Assembly (NCBI GenBank): GCA_044220535.1
Contig: JBGAQU010000055.1
Coordinates: 1-18,808 of the forward strand
Source of the DNA: JBDHTS01 sp044220535
Lineage (GTDB): Bacteria > Pseudomonadota > Alphaproteobacteria > Micavibrionales > Micavibrionaceae
Direction: 5' to 3'
Length of the DNA: 18,808 nt
Part shown: positions 13,566 through 18,808 of the stretch, piece by piece
How the letters are laid out: the number at the start of each line of letters is the position of its first letter
Position numbering within the stretch: the stretch's first letter is position 1
Notes under the pieces: generated by a model
The model's database searches: none
Told to the model about the DNA's origin: nothing
Seen by the model: only the letters and a program-made list of their open reading frames with translations
Made by a program: the position numbers and the translations under genes

Positions 13566-14513
13566 TCATGCAGCCTGCCATTTCGGGTTGCGGTCGCGGT
13601 CCACCACGACGGCCCGGATGCCTTCGTAAAAGTCGCGGCCCGCCAACGCCTGACGCGCCAGATCCAGATCGCGGGCGATAACGGTGTCAAAATCATCCCG
13701 TTCCGCTTGCGCCATATGTTGAGCCGTGATTGCCAGGCTACGTGGAGCGCGGCTGGACATGACGGCTTCGACAGTCTTCGCGAAGGTATCGAAGCTGTCA
13801 GCCAAAGCGGCTTTGATGGTTTTCACGTTGTCAGTCGCGAAAACGTTTTCTATCAGCGCGATATGTGTTTCAAGTTCGCCTTTATCCGGCGTTACTGGCA
13901 ACAGGGTTTTCAATACCGCTTCGGTATCCGAATCGTTTTTTAAAGCAGCAAACCCGGACGGATCGACGCAATGCGTCGCGGCACCTGTGAACAGCATATC
14001 GCCCGCATTCACGGTCATGCCTGTCAGCCCCAAGCAAACGCCGGAACGGCGCGGCATGCGGGCCAGATGCCAGGCGCTGCCGACATCCGGGAAAAACCCG
14101 ATTCCAACCTCTGGCATGGCGAAACGGCAGTCCGGCGCCGCTACCCGGTAGCGGCATTGGCCAGCTAAACCATAACCACCCCCCATAACAATTCCATGCA
14201 TCAGGGCGACAATCGGTTTCGGATAATGGAACATCAGGCGGTTCAAAGCGTACTCACGCGTGAAGAATTCCACGGCCTCCCCTTGCCGGTCCGGGCCAAG
14301 ATTATAGACCGCCTTGATATCACCGCCGGCGCAAAAAGCGCGTCCTTCACCGCTTAAGGTGACGGTTTTAATACCTGGATCATCTACCCATGACTTTAAG
14401 GTGATGGTCAGGCCGTCGATCATGGCGGAAGACAAGGCGTTCAAGGCATTTGGACGGTTCAGAGTGATATGACCCATTGCGTCATGGCGTTCGATAATCA
14501 GTTCGTCAGTCAT
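13566..14513 (-). CDS. Enoyl-CoA hydratase/isomerase, 3-hydroxyisobutyryl-CoA hydrolase-like
   Basis: A 315-residue crotonase-fold protein. Features: HITLNRPNALNAL (15-27), the oxyanion-hole segment GRAFCAGGDIKAVY (57-70), GIVMGGGYGLAG (107-118), and MPEVGIGFFPDVG with Glu135 and Asp143, spaced as the catalytic pair of human HIBCH. The C-terminus DFYEGIRAVVVDRDRNPKW is typical of HIBCH rather than hydratases. HIBCH releases CoA from 3-hydroxyisobutyryl-CoA in valine catabolism. The start at 14513 (MTDELIIERHD) matches family N-termini; the frame stays open to 14606, but that extension is encoded by IS30-associated DNA. The IS element begins 13 bases upstream, so the native promoter may be disrupted. 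Confidence 0.87.
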   Translation of the reverse strand: MTDELIIERHDAMGHITLNRPNALNALSSAMIDGLTITLKSWVDDPGIKTVTLSGEGRAFCAGGDIKAVYNLGPDRQGEAVEFFTREYALNRLMFHYPKPIVALMHGIVMGGGYGLAGQCRYRVAAPDCRFAMPEVGIGFFPDVGSAWHLARMPRRSGVCLGLTGMTVNAGDMLFTGAATHCVDPSGFAALKNDSDTEAVLKTLLPVTPDKGELETHIALIENVFATDNVKTIKAALADSFDTFAKTVEAVMSSRAPRSLAITAQHMAQAERDDFDTVIARDLDLARQALAGRDFYEGIRAVVVDRDRNPKWQAA

Positions 14514-14526
14514 ATTATTATCCATC

Positions 14527-14545
14527 GTCATCCCGGCGGAGGCCG
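14527..14545 (+). repeat. Left copy of the 19-bp inverted repeat
   Basis: GTCATCCCGGCGGAGGCCG, identical to the complement of 15674-15692. It starts 13 bases upstream of the hydrolase start codon. It contains a CGGC-GGAG-GCCG mini-hairpin. It is either the IS terminus or an independent REP-like repeat. Confidence 0.85.
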
Positions 14546-14674
14546 ACCCATAGAGTAGAACCAATAAGCGCGACCGGATATGTTTTTTCTGCGCCTTTTT
14601 CGCCATTTCAACAGCCTATGGATCCCCTTCGCTCACAAACGAATGGCAAATACCATGCGGCGGGTGTTGCTGTC

Positions 14675-15691
14675 ATGGGAAGAACTTACGAACACTTATC
14701 GCTGGAAGAGCGATGTTCGATATCCCGTCTGCGCGCAGACGGGATATCGATCCGGAAAATCGCTGCAAGTCTGGGTCGCGCGGCATCGAGCGTGTCGCGG
14801 GAGCTCAAAAGGAACAGAGGCAGTAAAATCGGCTATCGTGCGCGGTACGCCGACGATCTAAGCTGGGCCCGGCGCTGGCGGGGTCCGAGAATGGCGCGCC
14901 AGCCGGACCTTCAAAAAGCCGTGCTGGACCGCCTTGTCATGGGATGGTCGCCCGAGCAAATATCGGCCTGGCTGGCGCAGAACGATCCTAGCCTGTCCAT
15001 TAGCCATGAGTCCATTTACCGTTTCATCTACGCCCAGATCGCCCGCACCCAGGATTACAGCTGGCGGCACTATCTGCCCAGGGCCAAAAGCACGCGCGGA
15101 CATTACAGGAGGGTCGCGAAGACCGTGCAGAATATCAAGTATCGCGTCTCCATCCGCGAAAGACCTGACAGCATAAATACGCGACAGGAGCCGGGCCACT
15201 GGGAAACCGACCTGCTCCTGATGTCGGATAAAAAGAACAATATCCTGGTCGCGCAGGAACGGACGACCCGCTACGTCCGCCTGATCCGTCAATCCTGCAG
15301 GCAGGCCGAACCTGTCGCCGGACGCCTCTATGAATGCTTTAGATCCCTGCCGCCAGACCTGCGCCGCTCGCTAACGCAGGATAACGGCGTCGAGTTCTCC
15401 CTCCATTATAAGCTCAACGAAACCCTGAACATGAAAACATACTTCTGCGACCCCCACAGCCCATGGCAAAAAGGCGGCATCGAAAACATCAACGGAAGAA
15501 TAAGACGATATATTCCTTTAAAAACAAAACCGGAAAATATCTCCGATCAGGATGTCGAAATCCTCGAAAACATCATCAATCACACCCCAAGAAAATGCCT
15601 TGGATTTAAAACACCGGCCAAGCTATTCTCCAATTTACTTAAACCGTTGCACTTCAAATGTGAATCCACCTCCCGGCCTCCGCCGGGATGA
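14675..15691 (+). CDS. IS30-family transposase
   Basis: A 338-residue DDE transposase, full length and without frameshift. The start at 14675 (MGRTYEHLSLEERCSISRLR) matches the usual IS30 N-terminus; the frame is open back to 14618. The N-terminal HTH (about 10-45, ADGISIRKIAASLGRAASSV then SRELKRN) recognises the ends. The catalytic domain shows GHWETDLL with Asp179, LTQDNGVEF with Asp236 and WQKGGIENINGRIRRYIP with Glu270, the IS30 DDE triad. No good Shine-Dalgarno is seen. The stop codon lies inside the right inverted repeat. A 34-bp perfect palindrome lies 42 bases into the gene. The element is probably active or recently so. Confidence 0.95.
   Translation: MGRTYEHLSLEERCSISRLRADGISIRKIAASLGRAASSVSRELKRNRGSKIGYRARYADDLSWARRWRGPRMARQPDLQKAVLDRLVMGWSPEQISAWLAQNDPSLSISHESIYRFIYAQIARTQDYSWRHYLPRAKSTRGHYRRVAKTVQNIKYRVSIRERPDSINTRQEPGHWETDLLLMSDKKNNILVAQERTTRYVRLIRQSCRQAEPVAGRLYECFRSLPPDLRRSLTQDNGVEFSLHYKLNETLNMKTYFCDPHSPWQKGGIENINGRIRRYIPLKTKPENISDQDVEILENIINHTPRKCLGFKTPAKLFSNLLKPLHFKCESTSRPPPG
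14717..14750. repeat. Perfect 34-bp palindrome inside the transposase HTH coding region
   Basis: TCGATATCCCGTCTGCG (14717-14733) is followed without spacer by its exact reverse complement (14734-14750). It encodes transposase residues 15-26 (SISRLRADGISI), which read in a near-symmetric pattern. In mRNA it could fold into a roughly 15-bp hairpin shortly after the start codon. Seen directly; a role in limiting transposase synthesis or in cruciform formation is inference. Confidence 0.9.
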
Positions 15692-15692
15692 C
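15674..15692 (-). repeat. Right copy of the 19-bp inverted repeat
   Basis: CGGCCTCCGCCGGGATGAC, the exact reverse complement of 14527-14545. With the two bases before it, it forms a 6-bp hairpin CCCGGC-CTCC-GCCGGG. It overlaps the transposase stop codon and ends 51 bases before the hemB start. Confidence 0.85.
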
Positions 15693-15743
15693 ATCATAGG
15701 AATGAACTTTACAAAAATCCTGAAAAAGACTACCAGAAAGGAC

Positions 15744-16784
15744 ATGAGCTTTAAAACAGCCCTTAAAAATCCGGCCTCCCTGCCCGCGCATGATTATGCA
15801 GACAGCGCGCCCGGCCCACTGCACCGCATGCGCCGCTTGCGCCGGAGCGATGAACTGCGCCGCCTTGTGCGTGAAAACGCTTTGAGTCCCAGGGATTTCA
15901 CCCTTCCCGTTTTCGTCGAGGAAGGCCTGGCCGAACGCAGCCCGGTCGGCTCCATGCCTGGTGTCTACCGCGAAACCGAGCGGTCCGTCGTTGATATCGC
16001 ACGCGCGGCTCAAAATAGCGAACTGGGCGCGCTGATGCTGTTTGGCGTTTCCCGTAATAAAGACAATACGGGCAGCGACAGTATGCGTCAGGGCGGCCTG
16101 CTGGACCGGATGATCCGGCGGGTCAAAGACGCCTGCCCAGATCTTCTGGTCATGGCGGATCTCTGCTTCTGCGAATATACCGATCACGGCCATTGCGGCC
16201 CGCTCGACCGGGACGGGCATGTGCATAACGACACCACAATTGAAAATATCGGCCGGCAGGCCGTGATTGCCGCCGCCGCGGGCGCGGATATCGTTGCGCC
16301 ATCCGGCATGATGGACGGCCAGGTCGCCGCCATCCGTTCGGCATTGGGTTCCAATGGATTTGAGCATACGCCGATCCTGGCCTATGCCGCCAAATTCGCC
16401 TCCAGCTATTACGGCCCGTTCCGTGAAGCGGCCGGATGCTCCCTGCAGAAGGGCGACCGCAAGACCTATCAGATGGATCCGGCCAACGGGAATGAGGCCT
16501 TGCGTGAAGTGGCACAGGATATTGCCGAGGGCGCCGATATGGTGATGGTGAAGCCCGGCCTGCCCTATCTCGATATTATCTGGCGCGTAAAACAGGAATT
16601 CCGCCTGCCAACCTTCGCTTATAATGTCAGCGGCGAATACGCCATGCTGAAATATGCAGCCCAGGCGGGCGCACTGGATTATAACAAAGCCCTCATGGAA
16701 ATGATGATGGCGTTCAAGCGGGCGGGTGCGGATGGCGTACTGACTTACGCAGCTATCGACGCGGCGCGGATGGCGTCAGAATAA
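15744..16784 (+). CDS. hemB: Delta-aminolevulinic acid dehydratase (porphobilinogen synthase)
   Basis: A 346-residue HemB, which condenses two 5-aminolevulinates into porphobilinogen in heme synthesis. Start chosen at 15744 (MSFKTALKNP); an ATG at 15702 is also possible, while the frame back to 15552 is IS30 sequence. Active-site Schiff-base lysines are Lys217 (YAAKFASSYYGPFREA) and Lys270 (MVMVKPGLPYLDI). The metal segment CFCEYTDHGHCG gives Cys141, Cys143 and Cys151, the three zinc ligands of Zn-dependent enzymes; many alphaproteobacterial HemBs replace these with Asp and use Mg2+. The IS30 element ends 51 bases upstream, so transcription may start from the IS or from a short remaining promoter. 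Confidence 0.96.
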   Translation: MSFKTALKNPASLPAHDYADSAPGPLHRMRRLRRSDELRRLVRENALSPRDFTLPVFVEEGLAERSPVGSMPGVYRETERSVVDIARAAQNSELGALMLFGVSRNKDNTGSDSMRQGGLLDRMIRRVKDACPDLLVMADLCFCEYTDHGHCGPLDRDGHVHNDTTIENIGRQAVIAAAAGADIVAPSGMMDGQVAAIRSALGSNGFEHTPILAYAAKFASSYYGPFREAAGCSLQKGDRKTYQMDPANGNEALREVAQDIAEGADMVMVKPGLPYLDIIWRVKQEFRLPTFAYNVSGEYAMLKYAAQAGALDYNKALMEMMMAFKRAGADGVLTYAAIDAARMASE

Positions 16785-16934
16785 TTGCCTTCAGACACCT
16801 TGAACTCTCTTCCAAAAAAAGCGAAACTATTCCCAGTGCTTACACTTCCTTAAGCCTTTTCTGGCACGCTGTTCTCTGGCGGTTTTCTTTTACATTTCAG
16901 CATCTTCCTTCGCGCAAGGCTTTCGTAAAGTATC

Positions 16935-17807
16935 ATGAAGTTTCTTGGCCTTATCGTTGTTTTTGTCTGCGGCTTCGCCGGGTATCTGCTCGGCGGGGGT
17001 AAGCTCGGCCCGATTCTGCACGCCCTGCCCCTCGAAGGCCTGACTATTCTGGGCTGCGCGTTCGGCGCGTTCATGATCAGCAACACCAGCCATACCATCA
17101 AGGCAACAATGGGCGGGCTAGGCACGGCCCTCGGGAAGCCAGAGGCGCATTCCAAGGAATCCTATATCGAACTGCTCAGCGTGTTGTTCTCCATCTTCAA
17201 GCTGGCGCGTACCAAAGGTTGGCTGGCGCTGGAATCCCACATTGAAAAGCCGGAAGAAAGCAGCTTGTTCAAGCAGTTTCCCGGCTTTTCCGAAGATCAC
17301 CACGCGCTGGTTTTCATCTGCGATTATCTGCGTATCATTTCACTGGGTAATGAAAACCCCCATGAAATCGAAGCGTTAATGGATGAAGAGATCGAAACGC
17401 TCAAAACCGACAAAATGCATCCGGGCCATGCCATGCAGGGTATGGCGGACGGCGTTCCTGCCCTTGGCATCGTGGCGGCCGTGCTTGGTATTATCAAGAC
17501 CATGGGTTCCATCACCGAACCGCCGGAAATCCTGGGCGAGATGATCGGCGGCGCGCTGTGCGGAACGTTCCTCGGCGTGTTCCTGGCTTATGGCTTCTTC
17601 GCACCGTTGGCCGGCGCATTAAACGGCCGGGCGGAAACGGAAGTCATGTATTACAGGTGCATGAAGGTTGCCGTGATCGCCTTCCTGAACGGCGCCGCCC
17701 CTCAGGTGGCTGTTGAATTCGCCCGGAAATTCCTGCCACACCATGTGCAGCCTGAATTCGCCGAACTTGAGAACAAGCTGAACGAGCTGCCCGCACCGGG
17801 CGCCTAA
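16935..17807 (+). CDS. motA: Flagellar motor stator protein MotA
   Basis: A 290-residue stator subunit, normal for the family. Four membrane helices are visible: about residues 3-20, 34-50, 172-190 and 203-226. The cytoplasmic loop carries Arg92 and Glu100 (LARTKGWLALESHIE), equivalent by spacing to the rotor-contacting Arg90/Glu98 of E. coli, and ADGVPALGIVAAVLGII (171-187) contains the conserved proline at 175. MotA forms the ring around the MotB plug helix and conducts protons. A 150-bp gap separates it from hemB, without a convincing hairpin. It precedes motB by 15 bases. No strong Shine-Dalgarno is seen. Confidence 0.95.
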   Translation: MKFLGLIVVFVCGFAGYLLGGGKLGPILHALPLEGLTILGCAFGAFMISNTSHTIKATMGGLGTALGKPEAHSKESYIELLSVLFSIFKLARTKGWLALESHIEKPEESSLFKQFPGFSEDHHALVFICDYLRIISLGNENPHEIEALMDEEIETLKTDKMHPGHAMQGMADGVPALGIVAAVLGIIKTMGSITEPPEILGEMIGGALCGTFLGVFLAYGFFAPLAGALNGRAETEVMYYRCMKVAVIAFLNGAAPQVAVEFARKFLPHHVQPEFAELENKLNELPAPGA

Positions 17808-17822
17808 AAGGAGATTTCAGCC

Positions 17823-18808
17823 GTGGCGAAGAAGACGGACGAAGTCCAGCCCATTATCATCAAGAAGATTAAGAAAGGCGGCCATGGCCACCATGGCGGC
17901 GCGTGGAAAGTCGCCTATGCCGACTTCGTGACGGCGATGATGGCGTTCTTCATGTTGTTATGGCTGCTGAACGTCACGACGGAAGAACAGAAAAACGCGA
18001 TCTCCAACTATTTCGACCCCTCTGCCCCGCAAGTTTCCGAATCGACCAGCGGCGCAGGAGGTGTAATGGGCGGCCTGTCCATCGAATCCGAAGGCGCAAT
18101 GACAGATACCCAGCAGGAAATGGCAAAGCAGGAGACGACCGGCAAGGCATCCAACGATTCCACGGCGACCAATGTCAATCAGACCACCGCCGAGGCCCAG
18201 GACATACGCGATATGGAGCAAGAACTCAAAGCACGCGAAGACGCCCGCTTTGAGCATACCAAGGAAGATATTGAAAAAGCGCTGCAAGAGTCGGAGGAAA
18301 TGAAGGATCTAGCCAAGCACCTTATGATCGACATCACGCCTGAGGGTCTGCGCATCCAGATTATCGACCAGGATAAAGATCCGATGTTCGCGTCAGGCAG
18401 CGCGCAGATGTTCGAAAAAACACAGAAGCTGGTGGCCAAAGTCGCCGATTTGATCAAGCCCCTGCCGAATGCCATTTCCGTGCGCGGTCACACCGACGCT
18501 ACGCCCTACTCGAACAGTGCCGGAACCTATACCAACTGGGAATTGTCCGCAGACCGCGCCAACGCTACCCGCCGCATTCTTGAAAGCCATGCCATCCCGC
18601 AAAAACGCCTGGCCAATGTGATGGGCAAGGCGGATACCGAACTGTTCCTGCCGCAAGCCCCGACGGATGCACGCAACCGTCGGATCAGCCTGCTGCTGCT
18701 CCGTGAATCACTGGAAGACGCAGTGAAGCGCGGGGAGTTCAGCAAGACCAACCTGAAAGCGCCAATCAAATCCCTGGTTCCGCCGCCGAAGCCGGTCGAA
18801 CCGCCAGC
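17823..18808 (+). CDS. motB: Flagellar motor protein MotB (3' end beyond window)
   Basis: The first 328 codons of motB, still open at the window edge. It starts with GTG at 17823, nine bases after an AAAAGGAG Shine-Dalgarno that overlaps the motA stop region. Residues 14-26 are basic and histidine-rich (KKIKKGGHGHHGG). The single transmembrane helix (about 29-50, WKVAYADFVTAMMAFFMLLW) contains the proton-carrying Asp34. A Gln/Glu/Lys-rich linker (about 95-155) probably forms a coiled coil. The OmpA-like peptidoglycan-binding domain shows RGHTDATPY, NWELSADRANATRRIL and DARNRRISLLLL. A proline-rich tail begins at the window end. It anchors MotA to the cell wall. Confidence 0.95.
   Translation, partial: MAKKTDEVQPIIIKKIKKGGHGHHGGAWKVAYADFVTAMMAFFMLLWLLNVTTEEQKNAISNYFDPSAPQVSESTSGAGGVMGGLSIESEGAMTDTQQEMAKQETTGKASNDSTATNVNQTTAEAQDIRDMEQELKAREDARFEHTKEDIEKALQESEEMKDLAKHLMIDITPEGLRIQIIDQDKDPMFASGSAQMFEKTQKLVAKVADLIKPLPNAISVRGHTDATPYSNSAGTYTNWELSADRANATRRILESHAIPQKRLANVMGKADTELFLPQAPTDARNRRISLLLLRESLEDAVKRGEFSKTNLKAPIKSLVPPPKPVEPP

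Larger units (their letters stand above)
14527..15692 (+). mobile_element. IS30-family insertion sequence with 19-bp inverted repeats
   Basis: A 1,166-bp segment holding one intact IS30-type transposase gene. It is bounded by perfect inverted repeats GTCATCCCGGCGGAGGCCG (14527-14545) and its complement (15674-15692), and outside these by ATC on both sides (14524-14526 and 15693-15695), a 3-bp candidate target duplication. Size and duplication length suit IS30. Caution: the repeats also resemble dispersed REP-like palindromes (GTCATCCCGGC...GCCGGGA), and just inside the right one, the complement of 15646-15672 carries GGATTCA, then GCAACGGTTT, reminiscent of IS30 termini. The left side lacks that motif. 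So the real ends could be internal, with the left end lost. Confidence 0.75.

Noticed and set aside
16861..16880. CTGGCACGCTGTTCTCTGGC resembles a sigma54 promoter upstream of motA
   Set aside because: The -24 GG half is good, but ten bases later the expected GC is TC, so the essential -12 element is missing.

Overview
The window looks like chromosomal DNA from a flagellated, respiring alphaproteobacterium. Evidence for this is the block BamE-like lipoprotein / cytochrome bc1 assembly chaperone / YceD / rpmF, an alphaproteobacterial-type MotA/MotB with a histidine-rich MotB N-terminus, an LdtR-like MarR regulator, a membrane H+-pyrophosphatase, and rpiB-glyA-nrdR. Genus cannot be fixed from the sequence alone; no rRNA, tRNA or CRISPR was seen.

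Layout. 1-2010: rpmF, yceD and a ubiquinol-cytochrome c chaperone gene on the minus strand, divergent from a bamE-like lipoprotein gene. 2012-7556: minus-strand housekeeping genes: a TrmA/RlmD-family RNA methyltransferase, hppA (bounded downstream by an intrinsic terminator), a solitary fliL, then the tight pair nusB-panB. 7617-8048: an AT-rich intergenic stretch and the 3' part of nrdR carrying a cluster of DnaA-box sequences, the most interesting non-coding signal here and a candidate replication origin or DnaA-controlled region. 7805-10530: a minus-strand unit rpiB-glyA-AT-rich ORFan-nrdR. 10531-13495: accessory-looking region with three unrecognised small genes and one small conserved-looking gene, interrupted by glutaryl-CoA dehydrogenase and ending in a MarR regulator with a clear promoter and palindromic operator candidate. 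13566-14513: 3-hydroxyisobutyryl-CoA hydrolase-like gene. 14527-15692: an intact IS30-family transposase gene flanked by perfect 19-bp inverted repeats and a 3-bp direct repeat, containing a perfect 34-bp palindrome inside the transposase HTH coding region. 15744-18808: hemB, motA and a motB that runs off the window end (GTG start).

Functionally, the window combines translation/RNA genes (rpmF, yceD, nusB, RNA methyltransferase), cofactor and central metabolism (panB, glyA, rpiB, hemB), nucleotide-reductase control (nrdR), acyl-CoA catabolism (gcdH and the HIBCH-like hydrolase), energy conservation (hppA, bc1 chaperone), and motility (fliL, motA, motB). The IS30 element sits in what was evidently a roughly 60-bp divergent promoter region between the hydrolase gene and hemB, so expression of both may now depend on IS sequence.
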